Source of the DNA: Pseudomonadota bacterium
Lineage (GTDB): Bacteria; Pseudomonadota; Gammaproteobacteria; Steroidobacterales; Steroidobacteraceae
Reading direction: 5' to 3'
Assembly (NCBI GenBank): GCA_021816775.1
Contig: JAKAXA010000014.1
Coordinates: forward strand, 24,720-88,719
DNA length: 64,000 bases
In this document: positions 27,030 through 36,353 of the stretch, in pieces
How positions within the stretch are numbered: the stretch's first letter is position 1
How the letters are laid out: every line of letters starts with the position of its first letter
The notes under the pieces: model-generated
Told to the model about the DNA's origin: nothing
The model's input: only the letters and a program-made list of their open reading frames with translations
Databases searched by the model: none
Position numbers and translations under genes: made by a program

Positions 27030-29393
27030 TCAGGGATTGGGTGCCGGGGCGTTCATGGCCGCCGGAGTGTAGCCGGGGATGGTTTCGGAGAGGAACGCAT
27101 CCGGCGCTGATCCGACACTGGCTAGGCCCGTGAGTTCCACCTGCAGGTAGATGCCCGTGTCCTGCGCGCCGGTGCGTGCCACGGTTCCCACGGGCCCTAC
27201 CGCCGGTCGCACCGCCACATAGCGGCGCGCGCCCAGGCGTACCGCCCAGCAGCACGCACGGTACTCGAAGCCGACGAATCTCTCCAGTGCCTCGTGATCC
27301 TGGATCGAATAGATCCCGCGGGCGAAGATGCTCCAATGGCGCCCGATGGGCCAGGCGGCCGAGATCTCCGCCTGCTCGATGCCGCAGGGGCTGCCGGCCG
27401 CCACCCCCAGGGAGTTGCTGCAGAGCACCGTATTGGCGCCCAGCTGCTCGATCGTATTGCGCTCATAGCGGTAGTCGAGATTGATCACCCGATCCGGGGC
27501 CGGCCGGTACTGCAGCGACACCTGCGCGCGCTGCGCCCGGGAGGCCTGGGGGTCCCATTGCAGTCCGGCCCGCGCGCTCCAGTGCCGGAATGCCGTCAGC
27601 GACAGCTCGGCGATGATGTCCGAGCGCCGGTCGGTGCGCACGACCTCCCCGGGCAGCAGCACGCGCGGGGTCTGGAAATAGAAGGCCTCGCCGACGGTGG
27701 CCGAGAGGTACTGGCGGCCGCTTGCGGTGCCGAGCAGCCGCGTGGTGATGGCGGTGCTCACCTGATTGGCGTCCCCGACGCGGTCGGCACCCACGTAGCG
27801 GTTGGTGCGAAACAGCTCCACCGGCTCCAGGTCCGGCAGGCCGGTATCGAAGATCGGCAGATCGTTCTGGTTGCGGTAGGGGACGTAGAGGTACATCACC
27901 CGCGGCTCGATCGTGATCAGGTGCGAGCCGCCGCGGCCGGCCGTCCGCTCGAGCGTCACCCCCGTATCGAAGCTGGCGATCGGCAGCGTGCGCGAGGGGG
28001 CCTGCGGCGCACCGGGCGCCGTGTGGCGCAGCTCGTACCCGGTGGCGCGCCAGGCGATGGCCGGCCGGATGAAGTATCCCGGCCCGTCGAAATTGAGCGA
28101 CACCCGGGGCATGGCGTCGAAGCGCCAGCCGCTCACGGCCGTCGAGTGATCGGAGCGCTGGAAATCGACGACTTCCGATTTGAATCCGTAGCGCAGCACA
28201 TCGCCCGGACCCCAGCCGTAGTCGGCATCGACCGTGAGGTCGGGCACGCGGGCGTAGGGGCGCTCGTTCAACGGCAGCGTGCTGTCGATGGTCTGGAACT
28301 GCTGGGCCATGCCGCGGATGTTCCAGTGCTCGGTGCGGTAGGTGAGCGCGGCGCGCCGGTCGAGGAAGGCCGTGCTCGTGCCCTCGGGCCCGGTGGCGAA
28401 GTCCTCGAAGTACGCACTGTCGCTCACGTTCTCCCCGTTGAGCGTCAGGCGCAGCCCGCGCGGCAGGTTCATCACGCTGTCGAGCCGGATGCGGCCGCGG
28501 GCGCGCCCGCCGAGGTAGCTGGTGTCGTTCGGCAGATAGTCCCACTTCAGCTGGGTGTACTGCCGGGCCGTGAGCCAGCGCATCTCCCCGCCGACATCCA
28601 CGCCGCGATGCTGGTACTCGGTCGGCACCAGCGTGAGGTCGGCGTTCGGCGCGATGTTCCAGTAGAGGGGCGCCGAGACCTGCAGGCCGCCGCGCGAGGT
28701 ATTGCCGAACGTCGGGAACAGGAAGCCGGTCTTGCGCACGTTGCCGAGCGGAAACGACACCCAAGGCAGGTACACGATCGGCACGCCGTGCAGGTCGATG
28801 CGCGCGTTGCGGCCGACACCGGTGTGCGTGCGCGTATTGAGCGTGATGGAGCTCGCGCGCAGCACCCAGGAGGGCTTCACCTGCGGGCAGGTGGTGAAGC
28901 TGACACCCTGCAGATCGATCACCCCCGCGGGCGTGAGGCGCAGCAGTTGCGCCGTGCCGCGGGCCGAGCGGCGCCGCAGCGCGAAGTGCGCCGAATTGAA
29001 CCGCGCGCCGCTCGAGGGGGAATAGCTGCCGCCCTTGCCGGTGACCTTGATCTCGGGATCGGTGTAGTCGATCCCGCCGCGCGTGCTGAGCGCGCCGCTG
29101 CGGCTGTCGTACTCGAGATGCTCGGCGCGGATGCGCCGCTTGCCCTGGCGCACCAGCACATGGCCATCCAAGGTGAACTGTCCGTCCTTGCCGAGAACCG
29201 CGTGGTCCGCAGAGGCGTGCACCTCGCCGCCGGCGGCGAGGCGCTGCTGCGCGGCCCGCCGGCGCGCGGCGCGCGCCGGGGCGGGCAGCGTCGCCGGCGC
29301 AGGCGGGCTCGGCGGCGCGGCGGCCCACAGGCAATGGGGCGCGATGCCGCCAATCGACAGCAGGGCGGCCCAGAGTGCTCTCCAACGCGGCAT
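27030..29393 (-). CDS. lptD: LPS-assembly protein LptD
   Basis: The outer-membrane barrel that places lipopolysaccharide in the outer leaflet together with LptE. The ATG at 29393 gives 787 residues with signal peptide ALWAALLSIGGIAPHCLWAA. It is followed by the periplasmic OstA/LptA-like jellyroll (LDGHVLVRQGKRRIRAEHLEYDS; IYLPW-like IVYLPWVSFPLGNVRKTGFL) and a large strand-rich barrel. Cysteines seen in the mature part are one near residue 170 (TTCPQ), a CC pair near the C-terminus (YRACCWAV) and two more before it. The N-terminal Cys that E. coli uses for its inter-domain disulfide is not evident. Confidence 0.96.
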   Translation of the reverse strand: MPRWRALWAALLSIGGIAPHCLWAAAPPSPPAPATLPAPARAARRRAAQQRLAAGGEVHASADHAVLGKDGQFTLDGHVLVRQGKRRIRAEHLEYDSRSGALSTRGGIDYTDPEIKVTGKGGSYSPSSGARFNSAHFALRRRSARGTAQLLRLTPAGVIDLQGVSFTTCPQVKPSWVLRASSITLNTRTHTGVGRNARIDLHGVPIVYLPWVSFPLGNVRKTGFLFPTFGNTSRGGLQVSAPLYWNIAPNADLTLVPTEYQHRGVDVGGEMRWLTARQYTQLKWDYLPNDTSYLGGRARGRIRLDSVMNLPRGLRLTLNGENVSDSAYFEDFATGPEGTSTAFLDRRAALTYRTEHWNIRGMAQQFQTIDSTLPLNERPYARVPDLTVDADYGWGPGDVLRYGFKSEVVDFQRSDHSTAVSGWRFDAMPRVSLNFDGPGYFIRPAIAWRATGYELRHTAPGAPQAPSRTLPIASFDTGVTLERTAGRGGSHLITIEPRVMYLYVPYRNQNDLPIFDTGLPDLEPVELFRTNRYVGADRVGDANQVSTAITTRLLGTASGRQYLSATVGEAFYFQTPRVLLPGEVVRTDRRSDIIAELSLTAFRHWSARAGLQWDPQASRAQRAQVSLQYRPAPDRVINLDYRYERNTIEQLGANTVLCSNSLGVAAGSPCGIEQAEISAAWPIGRHWSIFARGIYSIQDHEALERFVGFEYRACCWAVRLGARRYVAVRPAVGPVGTVARTGAQDTGIYLQVELTGLASVGSAPDAFLSETIPGYTPAAMNAPAPNP

Positions 29394-29404
29394 GAGGGAG
29401 CGGA

Positions 29405-29412
29405 TTATAATG
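29405..29412. promoter_or_regulatory. Shared palindromic -10 of divergent lptD and amgK
   Basis: ATTATAAT is its own reverse complement, so it offers a perfect TATAAT to both strands. On the minus strand transcription would begin only about 5 bases before the lptD ATG; on the plus strand about 29 bases before amgK. No good -35 is visible for either direction. Confidence 0.38.
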
Positions 29413-29446
29413 GCAGGCCCGAAATCCCGTGGGCCCAAAGCACTCC

Positions 29447-30484
29447 ATGGTTGATCAAGACGCGCGGCTCGCGCTGCTGCACGGTTGGCTCTCGCGCGAG
29501 CTTCGCGTGCATCCGCAGCGCATCGAGCCGGCTTCGAGCGATGCGAGTTTCCGGCGTTATTTCCGGGCGTTCTGCGCCAACGGCACGTACATCGTCATGG
29601 ATGCGCCGCCGGGCCGGGAGGATGTCCGTCCGTACCTGCGCGTCACGAAGCTGCTCGAGCCGCTCGGCATCCATGTGCCTCACGTGTATGAAGCGGACGT
29701 CGAGCGGGGCCTGGTGCTGCTGGAGGATCTCGGCGCGACGCCGTACCTGACGCGGCTCGCCGAGCCCGGCGCCGTGGCGCCGCTTTACTCCGATGCGCTC
29801 GCGGCACTGGCGCGCATCCAGCTGCTCGGCCTCGAGGCGGCCGAGCAGCTCGCGCCCTACGACCGCGCCGCGCTGCGGCGCGAGATGGACCTGATGCCCG
29901 AGTGGTTCCTCGCGCGCCACCTCGGCCTGGCGCCGACGCCCGCCGAGCGCGCCGCGCTCGAGGCGGTGTTCGAGTGGCTGATCGAGCAGGCCCTGGCGCA
30001 GCCGCAGGTGTTCGTGCACCGCGACTATCACTCGCGCAATCTCATGGTCACCGCCGAGCGCAATCCCGGGGTGCTCGATTTCCAGGACGCGCTGCGCGGC
30101 CCGGTCGGCTACGACCTGGTCTCGCTCCTGAAGGACTGTTACATCGCGTGGCCGCGCGAGCGCGTGCTCGAGTGGGTGAGCGGATACCGCGCGCTGCTCG
30201 CCGGGCGCGGCGGGCCCGCCGGCGAGGATGCGGCGCAGTTCCTGCGCTGGTTCGACCTGATCGGCGTGCAGCGGCACCTGAAGGTGCTCGGTATCTTCGC
30301 CCGCCTGTGGCACCGCGACGGCAAGCCCGGTTACCTGCGCGATCTGCCCCTGACGCTGCGTTACGTGCGCGAGACGTGCCGGTACTACGCCGAGCTTGCG
30401 CCGCTCGGGGAGCTCATCGAGGGGCGCATCGCCGCCGAGCTGCCGCGGGCCAACGCGCGCGCGGCGTGCGAGTGCTCGACATGA
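29447..30484 (+). CDS. amgK: Anomeric N-acetylmuramate/N-acetylglucosamine kinase AmgK
   Basis: Phosphorylates MurNAc (and GlcNAc) at C1 in the cytoplasm, a step of the peptidoglycan-recycling bypass that avoids the fosfomycin target MurA. 345 residues of the aminoglycoside-phosphotransferase fold: SSDASFRRYFR (nucleotide loop), YIVMDAPPGRED, VFVHRDYHSRNLMV (catalytic loop with Asp and Asn) and VLDFQDALRGPVGYDL (metal Asp). The assignment rests on these motifs and on murU following with a 4-base overlap, as in Pseudomonas, where the pair also sits next to lptD. Confidence 0.92.
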   Translation: MVDQDARLALLHGWLSRELRVHPQRIEPASSDASFRRYFRAFCANGTYIVMDAPPGREDVRPYLRVTKLLEPLGIHVPHVYEADVERGLVLLEDLGATPYLTRLAEPGAVAPLYSDALAALARIQLLGLEAAEQLAPYDRAALRREMDLMPEWFLARHLGLAPTPAERAALEAVFEWLIEQALAQPQVFVHRDYHSRNLMVTAERNPGVLDFQDALRGPVGYDLVSLLKDCYIAWPRERVLEWVSGYRALLAGRGGPAGEDAAQFLRWFDLIGVQRHLKVLGIFARLWHRDGKPGYLRDLPLTLRYVRETCRYYAELAPLGELIEGRIAAELPRANARAACECST

Positions 30485-31170
30485 GGGCGATCCTGCTCGC
30501 GGCCGGCCGGGGCGAGCGGCTGCGCCCGATCACCGACACGGTGCCGAAGCCGCTGGTGCGCATCGCCGGGCGGGCGCTGATCGAGTACCACCTGGAGAAC
30601 CTCGTGCGCGCGGGCATCGGCGAGGCGGTGATCAATCTGTCGTGGCTCGGCGGGCAGATCCGCGCGGCGCTCGGCGCCGGCGAGCGCTACGGGCTGCGCA
30701 TCCGCTACAGCGAGGAGGGGCCCGTGCCGCTCGAGACCGGCGGCGGCATTGCGCGCGCGCTGCCGCTGCTCGGGCCCGAGCCGTTTCTCGTCGTCAATGC
30801 CGACGTGTGGACCGATCTGGAGTTCGCCGCGCTGCGTGAGTTGCCCGCGGGGGCGGATGCGAGCATCGTGCTCGCGCCCAACCCCGAGCATCACCCCGAG
30901 GGGGACTTCGCGCTGCGGGACGGGAGGGTGCTCGAGGCGCCCGCGCATCGCCTCACCTACACGGGCATCGGCCTGTATCGGCCCGAATTGTTCACCGGCT
31001 GGCCGGGGGAGCGCTTCCCGCTGCGGCCCCTGCTGCACCGCGCCATCGCCGCCGGCCGCCTGCACGGCCAGGTGCATCGGGGCGAATGGTTCGACGCCGG
31101 CTCGCCCGAGCGGCTCGCCTGGCTGGACGCGCACGTGCGCGCCAAAGGGGGCACGGGCGAATCCTGCTAA
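30481..31170 (+). CDS. murU: N-acetylmuramate alpha-1-phosphate uridylyltransferase MurU
   Basis: Converts MurNAc-1-phosphate and UTP to UDP-MurNAc, closing the AmgK recycling route. A 229-residue sugar nucleotidyltransferase: [20 protein letters not shown] is the nucleotide-binding signature, [16 protein letters not shown] the UTP contact region, [10 protein letters not shown] the metal Asp, and [15 protein letters not shown] the C-terminal motif. Its ATG overlaps the amgK TGA. Homologous to mannose/glucose-1-phosphate nucleotidyltransferases; context decides for MurU. Confidence 0.92.
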   Translation: MRAILLAAGRGERLRPITDTVPKPLVRIAGRALIEYHLENLVRAGIGEAVINLSWLGGQIRAALGAGERYGLRIRYSEEGPVPLETGGGIARALPLLGPEPFLVVNADVWTDLEFAALRELPAGADASIVLAPNPEHHPEGDFALRDGRVLEAPAHRLTYTGIGLYRPELFTGWPGERFPLRPLLHRAIAAGRLHGQVHRGEWFDAGSPERLAWLDAHVRAKGGTGESC

Positions 31171-31177
31171 CCCGGTA

Positions 31178-31207
31178 TTGGGGGGCGGGCTGCGGGAACC
31201 GTACAAT
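31178..31207 (+). promoter_or_regulatory. Promoter of lipA, giving a near-leaderless transcript
   Basis: TTGGGG at 31178-31183, 18 bases, TACAAT at 31202-31207. The expected transcription start (31213-31215) coincides with the lipA ATG at 31214. No Shine-Dalgarno sequence lies between the -10 box and the ATG. Confidence 0.45.
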
Positions 31208-31213
31208 AGCCCG

Positions 31214-32248
31214 ATGTCCACCCCCAAAGACATCCCCCTCGCCGCCCGGTCCGCGGCCACGCGCAGCGGCGAGAAATACGTTACGCCCCAAGGATTTACG
31301 GCCATCCGTGACGGCATGAAGGCCGCCGCCGCGGCCGGCCCCTCCGCTTTCTCGCCCAAGCCCTCGTGGCTGCGGGCCCGGGCGCCCTCGGGGGAGGGCT
31401 TCCAGGCCGTCAAGGGGATCGTCCGCGAGCACCGCCTCGCCACGGTCTGCGAGGAGGCCAAGTGCCCGAACATCGGCGAGTGCTGGAACGCGGGCACGGC
31501 GACCATCATGCTCATGGGCGCGGTGTGCACGCGCGCCTGCCGCTTCTGCTCGGTCGATACGGGCAATCCGCGCGGCTGGCTCGATCGCGACGAGCCGGAC
31601 AACAGCGCCCGGACCGTGGAGCTGATGCAGCTGAAATACGTGGTGCTCACCTCGGTCGATCGCGATGATCTTCCCGACGGCGGCGCCGGCCATTACGCGG
31701 CCTGCATCCGCGCCATCAAGCGGCGCAATCCCGGCACGGCCGTCGAGGCGCTCACCCCGGATTTCCAGGGCGTGCAGGCCGACGTCGAGACCGTGGTCGG
31801 CTCGGGCCTCGATGTGTTCGCGCAGAACATCGAGACCGTGCGCCGCCTCACCCATCCGGTCCGCGACCCGCGTGCCGGGTACGAGCGCACGCTGAAGGTG
31901 CTGCGCCACGCCAAGGGCCACCGCCCGGAGGTCCTGACCAAGAGCAGCCTCATGCTCGGCCTCGGCGAGACGGACGAGGAGATCGAGGCGACGCTGCGCG
32001 ATCTGCGCGCCGCCGGAGTCGACATCGTGACACTCGGCCAGTATCTGCGCCCGACGGCGAACCACCTGCCCGTGGAGCGCTTCGTGACACCCGCCGAGTT
32101 CGATGCGTATCGGCGCTGCGCGCTCGATCTGGGCTTTCTCGAGTGCGTCGCGGGGCCGCTGGTGCGCTCGAGCTATCGGGCCGAGCAGGCGCTCAATCGC
32201 AACAACGCCGGCCTCGACAACACGCGCCTCGCGGCGCGGCCGCGGTGA
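31214..32248 (+). CDS. lipA: Lipoyl synthase
   Basis: A radical-SAM enzyme inserting two sulfurs into octanoyl groups on lipoyl domains. It has 344 residues. The auxiliary cluster is in [14 protein letters not shown] (C-x4-C-x5-C) and the radical-SAM cluster in [13 protein letters not shown] (C-x3-C-x2-C). The C-terminal RSSYRAE supplies the serine ligand to the auxiliary cluster. [18 protein letters not shown] and GLGETDEEI are also family landmarks. It is followed by lipB with a GTGA overlap; the order lipA-lipB is the reverse of the E. coli arrangement. Confidence 0.97.
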   Translation: MSTPKDIPLAARSAATRSGEKYVTPQGFTAIRDGMKAAAAAGPSAFSPKPSWLRARAPSGEGFQAVKGIVREHRLATVCEEAKCPNIGECWNAGTATIMLMGAVCTRACRFCSVDTGNPRGWLDRDEPDNSARTVELMQLKYVVLTSVDRDDLPDGGAGHYAACIRAIKRRNPGTAVEALTPDFQGVQADVETVVGSGLDVFAQNIETVRRLTHPVRDPRAGYERTLKVLRHAKGHRPEVLTKSSLMLGLGETDEEIEATLRDLRAAGVDIVTLGQYLRPTANHLPVERFVTPAEFDAYRRCALDLGFLECVAGPLVRSSYRAEQALNRNNAGLDNTRLAARPR

Positions 32249-32940
32249 GCGGCGGCGCGGATCTCGCGCCGGCAGCGCAAGCGCGCTCGCTCGCGCCCGT
32301 GCCGCCACCGCTGGTGCGGCGGCTCGGCCTGGCACCGTACGAGCCGACCTGGCGGGCCATGCAGCGCTTCACCGACGCGCGCTCGGCCGAGACAAGGGAC
32401 GAGATCTGGCTGCTCGAGCATCCGGCGGTCTTCACGCTCGGCATGAACGCCGATCCGGCGCACGTGCTCGCCGCCGGGGACATTCCGGTGGTGCGCATCG
32501 ACCGTGGCGGACAGGTGACCTACCACGGGCCGGGCCAGCTGCTCGTCTATCCGCTCATCGATCTGCCTCGCGCGCGCCTCGGGGTGCGTGATCTGGTCAC
32601 GGCGCTCGAGGGCGCCGTGATCGATTACGCGGCCGAGCTCGGTGTCGGCGCCGAATCCCGGCGCAGTGCGCCCGGCGTGTACGTCGGGGGCCGCAAGCTC
32701 GCCAGCGTCGGCATCCGCGTGCGACGCAGCGCGAGCTACCACGGCATTGCGCTCAATGTGTGCAACGATCTCGAGCCGTTCGCGAGAATCAACCCCTGCG
32801 GCTACGCCGGCCTCGAGATGACGCGCCTTGCCGATCTCAGCGCGGTGGACTCGGTGAGCGCGGCCGCCGAGGGGGTGCTGGCGCATCTGCTGCGGCGCCT
32901 GTACGGCAACCGCGGCGCGGTGAACAACCCCATACCGTAG
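32245..32940 (+). CDS. lipB: Octanoyl-[acyl-carrier-protein] transferase
   Basis: Moves octanoate from ACP to lipoyl domains, the substrate for LipA. The start is GTG at 32245, overlapping the lipA TGA. It has 231 residues; a longer reading back to 32143 lies inside lipA. The family motifs are [53 protein letters not shown] (catalytic Lys) and [13 protein letters not shown] (catalytic Cys). Confidence 0.95.
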   Translation: MSGGADLAPAAQARSLAPVPPPLVRRLGLAPYEPTWRAMQRFTDARSAETRDEIWLLEHPAVFTLGMNADPAHVLAAGDIPVVRIDRGGQVTYHGPGQLLVYPLIDLPRARLGVRDLVTALEGAVIDYAAELGVGAESRRSAPGVYVGGRKLASVGIRVRRSASYHGIALNVCNDLEPFARINPCGYAGLEMTRLADLSAVDSVSAAAEGVLAHLLRRLYGNRGAVNNPIP

Positions 32941-32954
32941 AGTGCGAGGCTGAC

Positions 32955-33938
32955 ATGACTTTACGCGGCTGCCTGCGTCGCCCCGTCACGGTGCCGCCCT
33001 CCGGGCTGCGGCGCTGGCTGCTGCGGCCGATGTTCGATGCGCGCGGCGTGCGCGGCTGGGTGCGCGCCGTGCTGTTCGCGGCGCTCGTGGTCCTCGCCGT
33101 CATGCTGCTCATGGTCCTGATCAGGGCGCTGGCGCTGACTGTCCCGGCGCACCTGCGGCAAGCGCTCGGCGCGGTGTTCCATCGGCCGCGCGCCGGGGCC
33201 GGGTTCTCGCCGTGGTTTGCGGGCTTGAACGAGCTGGGGCTGCTCGCCTGTGCGCTGTGCGCATCGTCGCTCATGGTGTGGCTCGATGGCCGGCGGCTGC
33301 GCGAGGTTGGCCTGGCGCCCCGCAGGCGGCTGCGCGAGTTCGCCGGCGGTGCGGCCGTGGGCGTCGTCATGATCACGCTGCTGGTTGCCGGCCTGGTGAT
33401 CACCGGCGGCGCGCGGCTCGAGCTGCCAGTCGTGTCGGCCGGTGCCGCCCTGGGCTGGGGCCTCGCGTGGGCCGCGGCCGCCGTGCTGGTCGGGCTGTTC
33501 GAAGAGATCGCCTTTCGCGGCTACCTGTTCGTCACGCTGCGCGAGGATTACGGGTTCTGGACGGCGACCGTCGCGGTGGCGGTGCTGTTCACGCTCGCCC
33601 ACGGCGTCAATCCCGGTGAGAATCCCCTCGGCATGCTGACGGCGGGCCTCGCGAGCGTATTGTTCTGCCTCGGCATCCGCCGCACGGGCGCACTGTGGTG
33701 GGCAATCGGCTGCCACGCGGCGTGGGACTGGTCGGAGAATTTCTTCTACGGCAGCGCCGACAGCGGCATTCACTCGATGGGCCGGCTGTTCAGGCTCGAG
33801 CCCCACGGCAACCTGTACCTCAGCGGCGGCACGGTCGGGCCCGAGGGCTCGGTGCTGTGCTTCGTGGTGCTGCTCGCGGCCATCCTGGCCGTGCCGCGCC
33901 TCGTGCCGCGCGGCACCGCGATCAAATCAACATCATGA
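32955..33938 (+). CDS. CPBP family intramembrane metalloprotease
   Basis: A 327-residue multi-pass membrane protein with the Abi/CPBP (type II CAAX-protease-like) core. EEIAFRGYLFV (EExxxR motif) lies at the start of one helix, HGVNP in the next active-site helix, and HAAWDW in the last. The N-terminal 100 residues hold two further helices and a basic start. Substrate unknown; relatives act in prenyl-protein processing, bacteriocin immunity or signalling. It follows lipB by 14 bases, and its 3' end overlaps the convergent ybeD-type gene by 17 bases. Confidence 0.85.
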   Translation: MTLRGCLRRPVTVPPSGLRRWLLRPMFDARGVRGWVRAVLFAALVVLAVMLLMVLIRALALTVPAHLRQALGAVFHRPRAGAGFSPWFAGLNELGLLACALCASSLMVWLDGRRLREVGLAPRRRLREFAGGAAVGVVMITLLVAGLVITGGARLELPVVSAGAALGWGLAWAAAAVLVGLFEEIAFRGYLFVTLREDYGFWTATVAVAVLFTLAHGVNPGENPLGMLTAGLASVLFCLGIRRTGALWWAIGCHAAWDWSENFFYGSADSGIHSMGRLFRLEPHGNLYLSGGTVGPEGSVLCFVVLLAAILAVPRLVPRGTAIKSTS

Positions 33939-34182
33939 CGCCGTCGCAGGCTTTGAGCTCGGCGGTAAGCGCCTCGATCTGCTCGCGGCTCTCGGCGAGC
34001 AGCGTGTAGGAGATCGAGAGAAAATTGCCGTTGCCGCTCAGGCGCTCGCTCACCCGTTCGGCCTCGAGTCCGGGCGAGTGGCGCAGGACCACCGCGTGCA
34101 CCCGCGCGCGGAACTCATCCGAGGGCCGGCCGATGATCTTGAGCGGATAGTCGCTCGGGAACTCGAGCAGCGGCTTGCTCAC
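33922..34182 (-). CDS. ybeD: YbeD family protein (DUF493)
   Basis: An 86-residue ACT-like ferredoxin-fold protein of unknown function. The GTG start at 34182 overlaps the stop of the transaminase gene (GTGA) and gives the family start SKPLLEFPSDYPLKIIGRP. NGNFLSISYTLLAESREQIEALT follows. YbeD genes typically lie between dacA and lipB. Here that order is kept on one side (dacA, transaminase, ybeD), but lipB-lipA are turned to face it. The longer reading from 34242 lies within the neighbouring gene. Confidence 0.9.
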   Translation of the reverse strand: MSKPLLEFPSDYPLKIIGRPSDEFRARVHAVVLRHSPGLEAERVSERLSGNGNFLSISYTLLAESREQIEALTAELKACDGVMMLI

Positions 34183-35051
34183 CAGGGCTTCTCCTGCAGC
34201 TCGCGCTTCCAGTCCTGGAACGCCGCATGCACCCGCCGCCACAGCGGTCCCGGCCGCCCCTTGCCGACCGCATGCCCGTCGAGCCGCGTGACCGGCTGCA
34301 CCTCGCGGGTCGCTGCCGAGATCCAGATCTCCTCGGCTGCGCGCAGCTCGCTCTCGCTGACGGGCGCAGCCCGCCAGGGGATGCCGGCGCGGGCGGCGAG
34401 CTCCTCGACCACCGTGCGCGTGGTGCTCGGCAGAATCTCGTGCGAGTTCGGCGGCGTGCGCACCTCACCGTCGATCACCACGTGCACCGCCGAGGCCGAC
34501 GCATCGGTCAGCCGTCCCTCGCGCAGCAGAATGGTCTCGGCGGCCGCGGCGTCGACCGCGAGCTGGCGCAGCAGCACGTTGGCGAGCAGCGCGGTCGATT
34601 TGATGTCGCAGCGCGCCCAGCGGGTGTCGGCGGCGGTCACACAGGCGAGGCCATGCTCCAGAGCCTCGCGCGAGGGCACGGGCCACGGCGCGGCGAAGGC
34701 GAACACGGTCCTCGGGATGTCCGGCAGCGGCGCATGATTGCGGCCCGGCTCCGCGCCGCGGCTGACCTGCCAGTACAGGTACTGATCGCCGTGGCCGCCC
34801 GCCTCGATCAGCGTGGCGAACATCTCGCGCCACTGCGCGCGGGACAGCGGGTCACGCATGCGCAGCTCGGCGAGGCTGCGGGTGAGGCGTGCGCAGTGCG
34901 CCTCCAGCCGGAACGGCCGCCCGCGGTAGACCGGCATGACCTCGTAGGCGCCGTCGCCGAAGAGAAAGCCGCGGTCGAGCGGCGAGATGCGCGCCTCGCC
35001 GAGCGGCAGGTACGCGCCGTTCAAGTAGCAGGTCGGGAACGGTTCGGCCAT
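34179..35051 (-). CDS. dat: D-amino-acid transaminase (class IV)
   Basis: A PLP enzyme exchanging amino groups between D-amino acids and 2-oxo acids, typically making D-glutamate or D-alanine for the cell wall. It has 290 residues. The opening (CYLNGAYLPLGEARISPLDRGFLFGDGAYEVMPVYRG) has the class-IV pattern, with the PLP Lys in CDIKSTALLANV and Glu in the later SASAVHVVIDGE region. It could also be an aminodeoxychorismate-lyase-like or branched-chain enzyme of the same fold. The dacA/ybeD neighbours favour D-amino acids. Confidence 0.86.
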   Translation of the reverse strand: MAEPFPTCYLNGAYLPLGEARISPLDRGFLFGDGAYEVMPVYRGRPFRLEAHCARLTRSLAELRMRDPLSRAQWREMFATLIEAGGHGDQYLYWQVSRGAEPGRNHAPLPDIPRTVFAFAAPWPVPSREALEHGLACVTAADTRWARCDIKSTALLANVLLRQLAVDAAAAETILLREGRLTDASASAVHVVIDGEVRTPPNSHEILPSTTRTVVEELAARAGIPWRAAPVSESELRAAEEIWISAATREVQPVTRLDGHAVGKGRPGPLWRRVHAAFQDWKRELQEKPW

Positions 35052-35085
35052 GGGCGTCTCGGGTCGCGTGGATCCTGCGCAGATC

Positions 35086-36258
35086 CTAGCTCGCGAACCA
35101 GAGCCGGATGTCGTCGGCGAGGCGGGTGAACAGACCGCCGGCGGGCACGGACTGCAGGGTGACGAGCGGCGTCGTTTCGACCTGCTGCCCGGCGCCGTTC
35201 GTGACGATGAGCGTGCCGACTTCGGCGCCGGCGGCGAGCGGTGCCACGAGCGGCCAGTGAGCCCAGAGAATCCGCGTGCTCAGGGTCGCATCCGGGCCGC
35301 GGGGCACGGTGAGCACGACCGACTGGGCAGGCCCGACTGCCGCGTGCCCGGCGGCCGACTTGTACACCCGCGGCCTGGCGACGATGGCGCGCGCGACGTC
35401 GACCCGCTCGTTCTCGTAGAAGTTGTAGCCGTAGTTGATCAGCGCCTCGCTGTCATCGACCCGCCCGTTCCAGCTCGGGGCTCCGAGCACCACCGACACC
35501 AGGCGCATGCCGTGACGGTCGGCCGAAACGACCATGCAGTAGCCGGCCGCATCGGTATAGCCGGTCTTCATGCCGTCGACCGACGGGTCCGTCCACAGCA
35601 GCGAGACGCGGTTGCGCTGCGTGATGTGGTCCCAGGTGAATTTCTTGATCTTGAAGATGGAGTAATACTGCGGGAAGTCGCGGATGATGTCCGAGGCGAG
35701 CGTGGCCAGATCGCGCGCGGTGGTGAAATGATCGGGTTTCGGCAGTCCGTCGACGTCTTCGTAGTGTGTCGAGCTCAGGCCGAGCCGCCGCGCGTAATCA
35801 TTCATCAGCGTGACGAAGCCGGCCTGCGTGCCCCCGACCTTCTGCGCGAGCGCGACGGTGGCATCGTTGCCCGATTCCACGATCATGCCCTTCAGGAGGT
35901 TCAGCACCGAGACCTGGCTGCCCGGGTTGATGAACATGCGCGAGCCGCCCGTGCGCCACGCCGCGGTGCTGATCGTCACCGGAGTCTGCAGCGTGAGCTG
36001 GTGGCTCTTCAGCGCCGAGAAGACGATGTAAGCGGTCATCAGCTTCGTCAGGCTCGCCATCGGCATTTTCTCGTTGGCGTCCTTCGCCGCGAGCACCTTC
36101 CCGGTGTTGAAGTCGACCAGAATGTAGGAGTGTGCATTCAGCGCCGGAGGGGGCGGCACCGGCACGGCGGCGACGGCAGCCTGGGCTGCGGGCGCGAGCG
36201 CGGTCAGAAGCGCCAGCGCAACGGCCGACACGGCGGTGAGGGCGGACGAGCGGAGCAT
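35086..36258 (-). CDS. dacA: D-alanyl-D-alanine carboxypeptidase (PBP5/6 type)
   Basis: A periplasmic penicillin-binding protein trimming the terminal D-Ala of peptidoglycan stem peptides. It has 390 residues: signal peptide 1-28 (ends AAQAA), then the catalytic SLTK (Ser69, Lys72), SGN (129-131) and KTG (231-233). It ends in a beta-rich domain and an amphipathic C-terminal helix (GGLFTRLADDIRLWF) that anchors it to the outer face of the inner membrane. A perfect ribosome site AAGGAGG precedes the ATG. Released D-Ala could feed the downstream transaminase. Confidence 0.96.
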   Translation of the reverse strand: MLRSSALTAVSAVALALLTALAPAAQAAVAAVPVPPPPALNAHSYILVDFNTGKVLAAKDANEKMPMASLTKLMTAYIVFSALKSHQLTLQTPVTISTAAWRTGGSRMFINPGSQVSVLNLLKGMIVESGNDATVALAQKVGGTQAGFVTLMNDYARRLGLSSTHYEDVDGLPKPDHFTTARDLATLASDIIRDFPQYYSIFKIKKFTWDHITQRNRVSLLWTDPSVDGMKTGYTDAAGYCMVVSADRHGMRLVSVVLGAPSWNGRVDDSEALINYGYNFYENERVDVARAIVARPRVYKSAAGHAAVGPAQSVVLTVPRGPDATLSTRILWAHWPLVAPLAAGAEVGTLIVTNGAGQQVETTPLVTLQSVPAGGLFTRLADDIRLWFAS

Positions 36259-36353
36259 GGGACGATTCCTCCTTACTGACAGGGTGCGGCGGGGGCGCAG
36301 ATTAAGATTACGCCCGTGCCCGATAGTTCGCTGCGGCAGACACGCACGGGGGC

